A stretch of 64,000 bases of DNA from Bacteroidales bacterium (lineage in GTDB: Bacteria; Bacteroidota; Bacteroidia; Bacteroidales; P3): NCBI GenBank assembly GCA_017545365.1, contig JAFWOP010000042.1, positions 1 through 64,000 of the forward strand. Reading direction: 5' to 3'. Made by a program: the position numbers and the translations under genes. This document shows, in pieces, positions 17,903 through 25,994 of this stretch. Under the pieces are notes generated by a model. It saw only the letters and a list, made by a program, of their open reading frames with translations. It made no database searches and was not told the origin of the DNA. The stretch's first letter is position 1. Each line of letters begins with the position of its first letter.

Positions 17903-18865
17903 TTGTCTGACAAAAGAAAACATAATACGAATATTTTAAAAGAGGTGGCAGGCAGACGCTCCACCTCTTTTTTCGGCACGCTCTGCGGCATACTGGCCGC
18001 GGTGTGCTACGGCACCAACCCTCTGGGAGCCCTCAAACTCTATGCCGAAGGGCTGCCCACCAGCAGCGTGCTCTTCTTTCGCTTCGGCCTGGCATGGCTT
18101 ATCATCGCCCTCGTCATGCTGGTGCGCGGCCTCCCGGCATGGGGGCAGCGGCGCGAAAGCCTGAAGGTCACCCGCCGCGAGTTCGGTGTGCTCACCCTTC
18201 TGGGGCTGCTCTTCATCGTCTCCTCGCTCACCCTCTACCTGAGTTTCCACCTCATGGATGCCGGGGTCGCTTCAACCATTCTCTTCACCTATCCCGTCAT
18301 GACAGCGGTCATCATGGCCCTCTTCTTCCACGAACGGGTACGCTGGGTCACCGTCTGTTCCATCGCCCTCTCCTTCGTGGGCGTGGCCCTGCTCTATTGG
18401 GGCGATGGCACCACCACACTCCCCCTCCTGGGCGTGGTGCTGGTGCTGCTCTCGGCCCTCTCCTACGCCCTCTACATCATCGTGGTCAACCGCAGCAACC
18501 TGCAGATGTCCTCCTTCAAAATCAACTTCTACGTCCTCATCTATTGCACCTTGGGCATGCTCGTCTATTCGATGCTGGCAGACGAGCCGCTCACGATGCC
18601 CCACAGCTTCACGGGCTGGTTCTATGTCGGCTGGCTGGCCATCGTACCGGCCATCATGGCGTTGGTGCTTATGGTCTATGCCGCCAAGCTGGTCGGCTCC
18701 ACCACCACGGCCATCCTCGGCGCCCTCGAACCCCTCACCGCCGTACTCATCGGCATCTTCGTCTTCGGCGAACAATTCACTCTCACCCTCGCCCTGGGCA
18801 TCCTCCTTATATTGGCCAGCGTGACACTTATCGTGCTCAAACCCTCCACCAGCAGCGGCACATAA
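17903..18865 (+). CDS. EamA-family drug/metabolite transporter
   Basis: This is a roughly 320-residue protein with ten predicted membrane segments in two EamA repeats. The first begins GTLCGILAAVCYGTNPLGALKLYAEGLP and the second LLGVVLVLLSALSYALYIIVVNRS. Substrate cannot be predicted. The start is uncertain: TTG 17903 is the first candidate and GTG 17945 another, both upstream of or inside a terminator-like hairpin. No ATG precedes the first membrane segment. The gene ends 60 bp before mnmA on the same strand. Confidence 0.85.
   Translation: MSDKRKHNTNILKEVAGRRSTSFFGTLCGILAAVCYGTNPLGALKLYAEGLPTSSVLFFRFGLAWLIIALVMLVRGLPAWGQRRESLKVTRREFGVLTLLGLLFIVSSLTLYLSFHLMDAGVASTILFTYPVMTAVIMALFFHERVRWVTVCSIALSFVGVALLYWGDGTTTLPLLGVVLVLLSALSYALYIIVVNRSNLQMSSFKINFYVLIYCTLGMLVYSMLADEPLTMPHSFTGWFYVGWLAIVPAIMALVLMVYAAKLVGSTTTAILGALEPLTAVLIGIFVFGEQFTLTLALGILLILASVTLIVLKPSTSSGT
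17938..17973 (+). terminator. Terminator hairpin of the dcw cluster, inside the 5' end of the next ORF
   Basis: AAGAGGTGG and CCACCTCTT form a 9-bp stem followed by six or more T. It lies about 75 bp after the ftsZ stop, but inside the first 25 codons of the EamA transporter ORF, where it encodes KEVAGRRSTS. Confidence 0.7.
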
Positions 18866-18925
18866 AAGGTTCGCTCTGCTTGATGGTCAAAAGGCTCAAA
18901 ACAATCCCCATAAAACCTAAGGAAC

Positions 18926-20074
18926 ATGAACATCGCAGCATTAGTCTCCGGAGGAGTTGACAGCTCCGTCGTCGTGCACCTGCTCAAGGAGCAGGGCTAC
19001 ACCCCCACCATCTTCTACATCCGCATTGGCATGGAAGACGAGGAGGGCTATATCGACTGCCCCGCCGAAGAGGACATCGAAATCACCTCCTTCATCGCCA
19101 AGAAATATGGCTGCCCCTTCGAAGAGGTGAACCTCCACAAGGAATACTGGGACAACGTGGTCAGCTACACCATTGAGTCGGTACGCCGCGGCCTCACCCC
19201 CAATCCCGATGTCATGTGCAACAAGCTCATCAAATTCGGTGCCTTCGAGCAGCGTTGCGGAAAGGACTTCGACCGCACTGCCACGGGTCACTATGCACAA
19301 ACTGAATGCATAAATGTGTTAAAGTCTGATTGCAGGAATGGCTTGCGTGATAAAAATTCAAACAATCAAGCAATCAGGCAATCAAGCAATCAAACGGTTT
19401 TCCTTGCCACCGCCAAAGACCCGCTGAAGGATCAGACCGACTTCCTTTCGCAGCTCTCCTCACAGCAAATCGCCAAGCTCATGTTCCCCATCGGGCACCT
19501 CATGAAGAGCGAGGTGCGCACCATCGCCCATGAAGCCCACCTCCCCTCCGCCGACCGCAAGGACTCGCAGGGCATCTGCTTCCTCGGTAAGATAAACTAC
19601 AACGACTTCCTGCGCCGCTACCTTGGCGAGCGCGAGGGAAAAATCGTAGAGCTGGAAACTGGCAAAATCCTCGGCACCCACCGCGGCTACTGGTTCCACA
19701 CCATCGGCCAGCGCAAAGGCCTATTCCTCAGCGGCGGACCCTGGTTCGTCGTGAAGAAGGACATCGAAGAGAACGTCCTCTACGTCTCCCAGGGTTACGA
19801 CCCCGACGCACAGTATGGCAACCGTATCGACCTGCTCGACTTCCACTACCTCAGCTGCGACCTTTGGAGCAGCCGGCTTGAGACGGGAAACCCCGTCGAT
19901 GTGAAATTCAAGATACGCCACACCCCCGACTTCGCACAAGGTCATCTCATTCGCACAGAGCAGGGTGTCTCTATCCTCTCCGATGTTCGCATCCAAGGCA
20001 TCGCCCCCGGCCAATACGCCACCATCTACGACAACGATGCCCACCTTGTCGTTGCCACAGGCCAGATAGGGTAG
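18926..20074 (+). CDS. mnmA: tRNA-specific 2-thiouridylase MnmA, with a repeat-derived insertion
   Basis: The 382-residue enzyme thiolates U34 of tRNA for Lys, Glu and Gln. The PP-loop SGGVDSS is at residues 8-14, the two catalytic cysteines are C98 (NPDVMCNK) and C218 (SQGICFLGK), and the C-terminal beta-barrel is complete. Between GHYAQTE and [17 protein letters not shown], a hairpin that is normally short, there is an extra stretch of about 30 residues (128-157). Its DNA (19305-19396) is made of the same CAATCAAGCAAT words that fill the spacer downstream of this gene. The frame remains open, so the protein is probably functional with a low-complexity loop. Confidence 0.95.
   Translation: MNIAALVSGGVDSSVVVHLLKEQGYTPTIFYIRIGMEDEEGYIDCPAEEDIEITSFIAKKYGCPFEEVNLHKEYWDNVVSYTIESVRRGLTPNPDVMCNKLIKFGAFEQRCGKDFDRTATGHYAQTECINVLKSDCRNGLRDKNSNNQAIRQSSNQTVFLATAKDPLKDQTDFLSQLSSQQIAKLMFPIGHLMKSEVRTIAHEAHLPSADRKDSQGICFLGKINYNDFLRRYLGEREGKIVELETGKILGTHRGYWFHTIGQRKGLFLSGGPWFVVKKDIEENVLYVSQGYDPDAQYGNRIDLLDFHYLSCDLWSSRLETGNPVDVKFKIRHTPDFAQGHLIRTEQGVSILSDVRIQGIAPGQYATIYDNDAHLVVATGQIG
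19305..19396. repeat. Intergenic-type repeat inside mnmA
   Basis: The segment contains several CAATCA-type 8-mers (AATCAAGCAATCAGGCAATC) preceded by TGCATAAATGTGTTAAAG, close to the words in the spacer at 20080-20180. It adds about 30 codons in frame to mnmA. Confidence 0.7.
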
Positions 20075-20079
20075 TTTTA

Positions 20080-20182
20080 TTGCTTGAATGTGTAAATGCT
20101 TGAGTGCTGACGCAGTCAATATACTAAAACAATCAAACAATTAGACAATCAAGCAATCACTAAAGCAATCAGACAGTCAAGC
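20080..20182. repeat. Dispersed repeat downstream of mnmA; half of a 50-bp perfect inverted pair
   Basis: Bases 20090-20139 are the exact reverse complement of 26118-26167 (50 of 50). The flanks consist of AATCAAGCAATCA words. The two copies stand 6 kb apart in opposite orientation around the accessory genes between mnmA and rsmE. Confidence 0.85.
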
Positions 20183-20188
20183 ATTCCA

Positions 20189-21388
20189 TTAGTATAGTAG
20201 TCCGACAAGCCATAGTGGCAGCTTTTTACCTATCGACCATTCAATGTCATCTGCTAATATGTATGAATCAGGTATGTCGGCCACCTGGTCAAAGCTCTTA
20301 GTTGCCCCACCCACTTCAAATACATATTTCCCGTCAAGTTTGAAATCGCCGTTCTTCTTGCCGTACTCTATCCGGTGTTGATAACCCAGTTGGTTAACGA
20401 CAAAGGTCTCTCTTGCAGTCCCAATATTCGCCTTTTCCAGACACAGGGCATACAACATATTGGGGTTTTCCAAATACATCTTATCGGGTTTCTGTACTTT
20501 CTTTAGCGACTGGGTGTCCGAGTAGAGCAAATTGATAACCTTCGACATAGACAAATACCTAAGATACGTTATCACCGTATTACGCGACGACTGTAGCATC
20601 AGTGCAATCTTACTGATGTCAACCTCGTAGGGTACAAGCCCTGCCACCACATTAAGCAACATCTGTAGCTTACGGACGTTCACCGTCTCCACCTTGCATA
20701 CCATCGGCAGTTCTGTGCCAATCACATAGTCTATCACATTCCCTACACGTTCATAGTATCTTTTCTCGCCCTCCAAATAGTAAGGGAAATACCCCACCTG
20801 AAGGTATTCGTGGAACAGCGGCACAGGACGGCACCGCGTGTTTATCTCGTGACATACCTCGTCGGTATGGAAAAGTATCTCGTCGAAGGATGCCACAGGG
20901 AGGTCGATTCCTTTATAAAACTGTAGGAACTCGCGGAAGGACAACCCTTGCATATTAAACCAGATGCAACGACGCGAAAGGTCGGCTTCGGAGTTGAGAA
21001 TCTGTAGCAGAGATGAGCCGCTAATGGTAACCTTCAGTTCGGGGTAGGTATCGTAAATCAGCTTTATTTCGCGGCTCCAGTTCTGATAGCGGTGAATCTC
21101 GTCTAAGAATAGATGTTTCCCCCCGTTTGTCACGAATCGTTCTGCCAAGTCTACCAGTGTGTTCTGGGCAAAGTACAGACTTTCGGCTGTGGCATACAGC
21201 ACTTCGGAGAGGCAATTGGCATAGTGCTGTTTTATATACTGGAGTATCAGCGTGGTCTTGCCTACACCGCGTGGCCCTATGATGGCTGACAGCCTTTCGT
21301 CCCAAGCCACTTCGTTAATGCACTCTCTAACCAAATCTAACGAAATAGACGTCAGCCGACGATTAAATTGTGATACCAATACGTCCAT
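20189..21388 (-). CDS. AAA-type ATPase with DUF4143 domain
   Basis: The product starts MDVLVSQFNRRL from ATG 21388; an upstream in-frame TTG at 21394 is less likely. The Walker A motif is GPRGVGKTT at about residues 38-46 and Walker B is HLFLDEIHRY, followed by a sensor-like SGSSLLQI. The C-terminal half has the DUF4143 layout, with a winged-helix-like middle and a nuclease-like end (KKNGDFKL ... YVFEVGGATKS). The role of this large Bacteroidota family is not established; suggestions range from toxin-antitoxin-like to regulatory functions. Palindromic repeats lie just upstream. It is not closely similar to the DUF4143 ATPase at 50815. Confidence 0.9.
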   Translation of the reverse strand: MDVLVSQFNRRLTSISLDLVRECINEVAWDERLSAIIGPRGVGKTTLILQYIKQHYANCLSEVLYATAESLYFAQNTLVDLAERFVTNGGKHLFLDEIHRYQNWSREIKLIYDTYPELKVTISGSSLLQILNSEADLSRRCIWFNMQGLSFREFLQFYKGIDLPVASFDEILFHTDEVCHEINTRCRPVPLFHEYLQVGYFPYYLEGEKRYYERVGNVIDYVIGTELPMVCKVETVNVRKLQMLLNVVAGLVPYEVDISKIALMLQSSRNTVITYLRYLSMSKVINLLYSDTQSLKKVQKPDKMYLENPNMLYALCLEKANIGTARETFVVNQLGYQHRIEYGKKNGDFKLDGKYVFEVGGATKSFDQVADIPDSYILADDIEWSIGKKLPLWLVGLLY

Positions 21389-21433
21389 AATCAATTAGTT
21401 TAGAGCATTAACGTCGAAAGACGATATTTATTG

Positions 21434-21482
21434 CTCTCCCGGGAGAGTAAATTTCGTATTTTTTGCTCTCTCGGGAGAGCAA
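21434..21482. promoter_or_regulatory. Pair of CTCTCCCGGGAGAG palindromes upstream of the DUF4143 ATPase
   Basis: A perfect 14-bp palindrome (21434-21447) is followed by a near-identical one (21465-21480). Their shared TTGCTCTC starts are 32 bp apart, about three helical turns. They lie 46-95 bp upstream of the minus-strand ATPase start and would suit a dimeric regulator. Confidence 0.55.
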
Positions 21483-21515
21483 CCTTTGCAAACTGCTGGG
21501 AATGCAGTGCTTGTA

Positions 21516-21620
21516 GCGTGTCTTCGACACGCAGGGCGGGGGAGACAGGAGACCCCACACTGAGCACCCTGTGGACGCTTAGTGTGGGGTTAATAGGATG
21601 TCGTGCCTTTGGCACGGACA
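21516..21620. repeat. Dispersed triple-hairpin element, copy A
   Basis: Three stems in a row: GCGTGTC/GACACGC (21516-21532), a long stem CCCCACACTGAGC/GCTTAGTGTGGGG (21553-21589) followed by TTAATA, and CGTGCC/GGCACG (21602-21616). The same layout with different but paired stems occurs at 53131 and 62517. It lies between two convergent/tandem minus-strand genes. Confidence 0.6.
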
Positions 21621-21651
21621 GGCTGCAAAAAGGTGACGGACAATCGTCGTC

Positions 21652-23613
21652 TTACTTGGAAGTAGGTCTCACCCAAGTGAAGGTCACCCCGCTGGTGGGT
21701 AGACCTGTGCCACTCTCCAATTCTGTCTGCACTGCCAACGGGCAGGTGATGGTGCAGGCATGCGAGTTAGTGGCTAAATTAGAACACATATAAGATTTAT
21801 TGTTCACACTGCTCATGTCGAAGTTGGAGAGATCAAGGCTTGTCAAGCCACGGCAACCGCTAAACATCATATACATATCCGTCACATTCGAAGTGTTGAA
21901 GTTGGAGAGGTCAAGGCTTGTCAGGCCGCTGCAAGAAGAAAACATATCATGCACACTCCTCACATTCGAAGTGTTGAAGTTGGAGAGGTCAAGGCTTGTC
22001 AGGCCGCTGCAAGAAGAAAACATACTACTCATATCCGTCACATTCGAAGTGTTGAAGTTGGAGAGGTCAAGGCTTGTCAAGCCGCTGCAAGAAGAAAACA
22101 TATGACTCATATTCCTCACATTCGAAGTGTTGAAGTTGGAGAGGTCAAGACTTGTCAAGCCGAAACAACGCTGAAACATACCTTCCATACTCGTCACATC
22201 CGAAGTGTTGAAGTTGGAGACATCAAGGCTTGTCAAGCCGCTGCAACCATTAAACATACCTTGTATATTCGTCACATTCGAAGTGTTGAAGTTGGAGACA
22301 TCAAGGCTTGTCAAGCCGAAACAAAGCTGAAACATACAGTCCATATCCGTCACATTCGAAGTGTTGAAGTTGGAGACATCAAGGCTTGTCAAGCTTTCGC
22401 AGAAAGAAAACATATAATACATATTCGTCACATTCGAGGTGTTGAAGTTGGAGACATCAAGGCTTGTCAAACTGCTGCACCCCCCAAACATCACACCCAT
22501 ATTCGTCACATTCTCGGTGTTGAACCCTTCACCAAAGTCAATCTCTTCTATTGAGGATTCAGGACGGTATGTTGTAGAATTAAATCTTCCCTGGAACATG
22601 CATGAGCAATTAGGATTGGCATTTATCATGCTGGCACTGGTGGAGACTCTCCATGTTGTGCCATCCAGATTACCATAGATGGGAACAGAGGAGTTGCTTG
22701 TGGAGAGTAATGTGCCTGAGGAAACAGAGCTGTTGTACTCGAATACAACTGCTGTAGCATTGTTGGGGATGGCGGCATTGAATGTCGGGCCGTCCACCAG
22801 CTCGGCGGCGAGGATTTGAGTGAGGGAGGTGACGTTGAGGGTGACGGTGGTGTAGGTGTTGTGGGTGAGGGCTACGCTGTTCTTGGGCAGCTCGTAGTAG
22901 TAGCCGTTGGTGGTGGTGAGGGTTATAGTGACGTTGTCCGTAGGGAAGGCGGGGACGTAGATGTCGAAGGCCGACTGGGCTCCGGCGGCAAGGGTCACAT
23001 TGGTGGCTCCCGACAGGCGGAGCGATACAGCGTGCGATGCATCAGAGGAGAGAGTGATGCCGTCGTCCGAAGTGCCGTTGACCGTGGCAGTGCCCGCGCC
23101 GCTCAGATAGGCGTTGGCAGCCTCTATCTTCAGGCTGCCGAGCGTCATGTCGTTGCCCGTGTTGTTGTTGACCACCACATGCACGATAGAGCAGAGGTTG
23201 TAGAACTGTAGTGTGCTGCCCTCGGTGAAGGCACCCATGGGAGCATCTACGCGCTGGTGGCCGTCCACCACTTGGTAACGCTGTGTTGCTGGCAGGGTGA
23301 CAGGTATGGTGGCACTGTTGGTGATGTTGCTTCCCTGTGTCACCAACGAGGCGGGAAAGATGGCGCGGTAGCTGTCGTCACCCACCACTTCGGCTATCTG
23401 TGCCGACGAGCCGGAGATGGCAGAGACGGTGTAGGCGGCATTGTTGACATACACTTGGTCGCCCTCGCTCCAGCAGGGGTAGCGGTCGTCGATATAGGTC
23501 TTGGAGGGCTGGTTGATGACTGCACCGAGGGTGACAAGCTCTTGATCTTTATTACAGCTTGTCATCAGTGCAAGGATTGCTAAGCTAGCTAAGAGATAAT
23601 TCTGTTTTTTCAT
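21652..23613 (-). CDS. BspA-like surface lipoprotein with DUF285 leucine-rich repeats
   Basis: The 653-residue protein starts with a lipoprotein signal (lipobox LMTSC, Cys20). The N-terminal 270 residues resemble fimbrillin-type adhesin domains (PSKTYIDDRYPCWSEGDQVYVN). Residues about 365-630 contain ten 26-residue repeats of the form LTSLDxSNFNTSNVTxMxxM, the DUF285/BspA type known from adhesins and host-interaction proteins. The repeats are also close copies in DNA (78-bp period, 21795-22560), so copy number can change by recombination. It sits 18 bp downstream of a 53-residue ORF and shares that promoter and long leader. Confidence 0.9.
   Translation of the reverse strand: MKKQNYLLASLAILALMTSCNKDQELVTLGAVINQPSKTYIDDRYPCWSEGDQVYVNNAAYTVSAISGSSAQIAEVVGDDSYRAIFPASLVTQGSNITNSATIPVTLPATQRYQVVDGHQRVDAPMGAFTEGSTLQFYNLCSIVHVVVNNNTGNDMTLGSLKIEAANAYLSGAGTATVNGTSDDGITLSSDASHAVSLRLSGATNVTLAAGAQSAFDIYVPAFPTDNVTITLTTTNGYYYELPKNSVALTHNTYTTVTLNVTSLTQILAAELVDGPTFNAAIPNNATAVVFEYNSSVSSGTLLSTSNSSVPIYGNLDGTTWRVSTSASMINANPNCSCMFQGRFNSTTYRPESSIEEIDFGEGFNTENVTNMGVMFGGCSSLTSLDVSNFNTSNVTNMYYMFSFCESLTSLDVSNFNTSNVTDMDCMFQLCFGLTSLDVSNFNTSNVTNIQGMFNGCSGLTSLDVSNFNTSDVTSMEGMFQRCFGLTSLDLSNFNTSNVRNMSHMFSSCSGLTSLDLSNFNTSNVTDMSSMFSSCSGLTSLDLSNFNTSNVRSVHDMFSSCSGLTSLDLSNFNTSNVTDMYMMFSGCRGLTSLDLSNFDMSSVNNKSYMCSNLATNSHACTITCPLAVQTELESGTGLPTSGVTFTWVRPTSK
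21795..22560 (-). repeat. 78-bp tandem coding repeats (DUF285 units)
   Basis: About ten 78-bp units, several nearly identical over the first 45 bp, encode the 26-residue DUF285 repeats of the BspA-like gene. Confidence 0.9.
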
Positions 23614-23631
23614 GGAGATACTTTTTTTAGT

Positions 23632-23793
23632 TTACATATCCCAGCTGCCAGCCTCGTATTGGCTGGTGGTGGCATTTGATTGATCGTCTGGATGGGAGGG
23701 ATGAATTGACAATGCCATCCCATTTTCGACTGCTACAGACTTGACAACCACTTTTGGGCGGTCGTACGTTTTTTTTATTTCATTTTCTTTCAT
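23632..23793 (-). CDS. Small 53-residue protein upstream of the BspA-like gene
   Basis: ATG 23793 opens a 53-codon frame beginning MKENEIKKTYDRPKVVVKSV and ending AGSWDM. The N-terminal K-K-T-Y-x-x-P-x-V-x-V-V pattern resembles a class of short, uncharacterised Bacteroidota ORFs found next to surface protein genes; this is from memory, not from a search. There is no signal peptide. It is first in the operon with the BspA-like gene (18-bp gap) and is preceded by a roughly 290-nt leader. It could be a leader peptide, a small regulator or a precursor peptide. Confidence 0.6.
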   Translation of the reverse strand: MKENEIKKTYDRPKVVVKSVAVENGMALSIHPSHPDDQSNATTSQYEAGSWDM

Positions 23794-24088
23794 GGGTGAT
23801 GAATTTAGTTACTGCCCCAAGTCTCCAACAGGCAGCAAATAAAAAAGGCATGAGACTTATGTGCTCATGTCCGTTTTCAACCAGGTATCGCCAAACACCT
23901 TTGAGGAAACGGGGTCTATGAAACATATCTCACGCCTGAGTATATGCCGAAGGTATGACCCTATAGCATACACAACAAGCGAAAGCATTAAAGCTCATCC
24001 TTCCTCATGAAATTTTGGCGAAATTCCGATAATGGGACAGTATCGTAATGCTTTTCTTGCAAACTGCTTACTTCTCTCTCGTAAGCAG
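23794..24088 (-). promoter_or_regulatory. Long structured 5' leader of the small-ORF/BspA operon
   Basis: The transcript from the promoter at 24092-24122 would have a leader of about 290 nt. In the minus-strand RNA I see a 5'-terminal hairpin CTGCTTAC/GTAAGCAG (24064-24088), a nested stem CCGTTT/AAACGG enclosing AGGT/ACCT, and a stem CATGAG/CTCATG just before the small ORF. Such a string of hairpins suggests a regulatory RNA, for example a riboswitch-like or attenuation leader. I do not recognise a known class with confidence. Confidence 0.5.
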
Positions 24089-24091
24089 CTG

Positions 24092-24122
24092 CAAAGATAC
24101 GAAGAAAAACCAAACTGGCAAA
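24092..24122 (-). promoter_or_regulatory. Consensus Bacteroidota promoter
   Basis: On the minus strand TTTG (24122-24119) is 19 bp before TATCTTTG (24099-24092), a perfect match to the consensus. It drives the structured leader and the BspA-like operon. The stretch 24123-24610 upstream holds AT-rich sequence with TAAATAGAAAATA-type repeats near 24330-24370 and no gene I can support. Confidence 0.8.
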
Positions 24123-24610
24123 ATTTTATTTCTAACGTTTTGGTTAACAGCTGTCCCGTTTTATCATTAATTGCCTAATTATCCCAAAGGCTGAATGTCT
24201 GCAGCTGTTCTTGAACGTGATGGATGGTTTCTGTTTGGTTTATTCGTGGATTATTTCTCTTTTTTATTATTTTACTGATGATTTATCGTTCGTCTATCGT
24301 GTTTATTTTCTTATTCAGAAATAATATAGAAAATAAATAGAAAGTAAATAGAAAATACATAGAATATAAATAGCTAATAGGCACCGTGTTAGCGAGGGCG
24401 CGATTTTAGGCTTTTTTGGGGGTATTGTTGGAGGGGGGTAGCTGCGGTTTGTGGGTGCTGGGGCAGTGGGGGTAATTGCTTGTTTTGTAGTGTGATAGTT
24501 TAACTGAGAAATGGGTAACAAGCCAAGGTTGTAGACTTGGCGGAGCCGGCATAGGCGTTTGTCGTGCATAGAGGGGGGAAAGGGGGGGAGGGTTTGGTGG
24601 GATGCCCTTT

Positions 24611-25249
24611 TCACCCTTGGATTAGGGGGAGGAGGTCGGCGAAGTCGTCGACAAGGTGGTCGGCACCGGCGGCGAGGAGGTCGGCGGGGGTGCCGTTGCC
24701 GTAGGTGACGCCGCAGGTGCGGGTGCCGGCGTTGCGGCCCATGAGGATGTCGACGGGCATGTCGCCTACCACTAGGGTTTGGCTGGGAGAGACTTGCAGT
24801 GTGTCTAGTATATGGAGGACGGGCATGGGGGAGGGCTTGGGTTGGCTGACATCTTCGGCACCGACGACCAGCTCGAAGTAGTGGGCTATGCCCATGTCGT
24901 GGAGGAATGCCCAGAGGGATGTGGAGGTGCGCGAGGAGGCGATGGCCATGCGGGTGCCGAGCTTCAGTTGGTCGAGGGTTTCGCGGACGTGGGGGAAGAG
25001 CTGCGGGACGAGTTGTCGGCGGTTGGCCTCGAAGAGGTGGCGGTAGGTGGCGGTGCAGAGGTCGGCTTGCTCGTCGGTGAGGTGGGGGATGAGGCGTAGG
25101 AAGGCGTCGCGGAGGGGTATGCCGATGGTGGCGGCACAGGCGTCGTCGTCCGCCACGGGGTGTCCCAGCTGGCGCATCACCTGCTGTAGGGTCATGACGA
25201 TGTTGCGGCGGGTGTCGGCAAGGGTGCCGTCGAAGTCGAGAATGAGCAT
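24611..25249 (-). CDS. HAD-family hydrolase (phosphoglycolate phosphatase-like)
   Basis: A 212-residue HAD subfamily I phosphatase. The nucleophile motif DFDGTLADT is at residues 5-13, the motif II region is AIASSRTS, and motifs III/IV are KPSPMP and GDMPVDILMGRNAG. An alpha-helical cap lies between. Members remove phosphate from small metabolites such as phosphoglycolate, nucleotides or sugar phosphates; the substrate cannot be read from the sequence. The start at 25249 (MLILDFDG) puts the nucleophile at the N-terminus, as usual. Repeat-rich spacers flank the gene. Confidence 0.9.
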   Translation of the reverse strand: MLILDFDGTLADTRRNIVMTLQQVMRQLGHPVADDDACAATIGIPLRDAFLRLIPHLTDEQADLCTATYRHLFEANRRQLVPQLFPHVRETLDQLKLGTRMAIASSRTSTSLWAFLHDMGIAHYFELVVGAEDVSQPKPSPMPVLHILDTLQVSPSQTLVVGDMPVDILMGRNAGTRTCGVTYGNGTPADLLAAGADHLVDDFADLLPLIQG

Positions 25250-25254
25250 TTTAA

Positions 25255-25328
25255 TACGTTAATTCGTTAATGTGTTAATTCGTTAATCAAAAAGACTAAC
25301 ACATTCACACATTTACACATTCAAGCAT
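25255..25328. repeat. Intergenic short repeat cluster (GTTAATTCGTTAAT / ACACATTCAAGCATTC)
   Basis: The spacer between the DUF4159 gene and the HAD gene has tandem GTTAATTCGTTAATG words followed by several ACATTTACACATTC-type words. The same vocabulary appears at 8.35, 20.1, 26.0 and 58.3 kb. Confidence 0.65.
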
Positions 25329-25988
25329 TCAATTAGTAAAGGCATATTGGAGGATGTTTTCGCCCATACGGAAGGCTTTTTGTCGGGTGGCTTGGCTGTC
25401 GTTGTGTACGTCGGGGTCTTCCCAGCCGTCGCCGAGGTCGCATTCCCAGGAGAAGAAGCAGACGAGGCGCCCTTCCCAGATGAGGCCGTAGCCGCGGGGC
25501 GGGAGGTTGTCGTGTTCGTGGATTTTGGGCAGGCCGTTGGGGAAGTCGTATTTCTGGTGGTAGATGGGGTGGGAGAAGGGGAGTTCGACGAAGTCCAGCT
25601 CGGGGAATACCTTCTTCATGGCGGGGATGACGAACTGGCGAAGGCCGTAGTTGTCGTCGATGTGGAGGAAGCCGCCGCCGATGAGGTAGTTGCGGAGGTT
25701 CTGTGCCTCTTGGTTGGAGAAGACGACGTTGCCGTGGCCGGTCATGTGGACGAAGGGGTAGTTGAACAGTTCGGAGCTGCCCACATCGACCACCGCGTAG
25801 TTGGGCGCAAGGTTCATGCGGGCGTCGGTGTTGCAGAAGGCGATGAGGTTGGTGAGGGAGGTGGGGTTGGCATACCAGTCGCCGCCACCGCCGTATTTGA
25901 GGAGTGCGATGGGGGTTTGGGCGTTGAGGGAATTGAGAATTGGGAATTGAGAATTGAGAATGAAGAGTATCAGTAGTATTTTTTTCAT
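25329..25988 (-). CDS. Exported DUF4159 domain protein
   Basis: The 219-residue protein has a signal peptide followed by a DUF4159 domain: ALLKYGGGGDWYANPTSLTN, then VFSNQEAQNLRNYLIGGGFLHIDD, ELPFSHPIYH and a C-terminal FRMGENILQYAF. DUF4159 has a glutamine-amidotransferase-like fold without a known reaction and is common in Bacteroidota next to MoxR/von Willebrand modules, which are not present here. The hydrophobic signal core (ILNSQFPILNSLNA) is encoded by an AATTGAGAATTG-type repeat (25927-25966) that elsewhere is intergenic. Confidence 0.88.
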   Translation of the reverse strand: MKKILLILFILNSQFPILNSLNAQTPIALLKYGGGGDWYANPTSLTNLIAFCNTDARMNLAPNYAVVDVGSSELFNYPFVHMTGHGNVVFSNQEAQNLRNYLIGGGFLHIDDNYGLRQFVIPAMKKVFPELDFVELPFSHPIYHQKYDFPNGLPKIHEHDNLPPRGYGLIWEGRLVCFFSWECDLGDGWEDPDVHNDSQATRQKAFRMGENILQYAFTN

Positions 25989-25994
25989 GGATGT

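Noticed and set aside
24315..24614. 99-codon minus-strand ORF upstream of the BspA operon
   Set aside because: Pro-rich start and a Leu/Ile/Tyr-only tail produced by AT-rich repeats (TAAATAGAAAATA); no domain, no promoter and composition unlike the neighbours.
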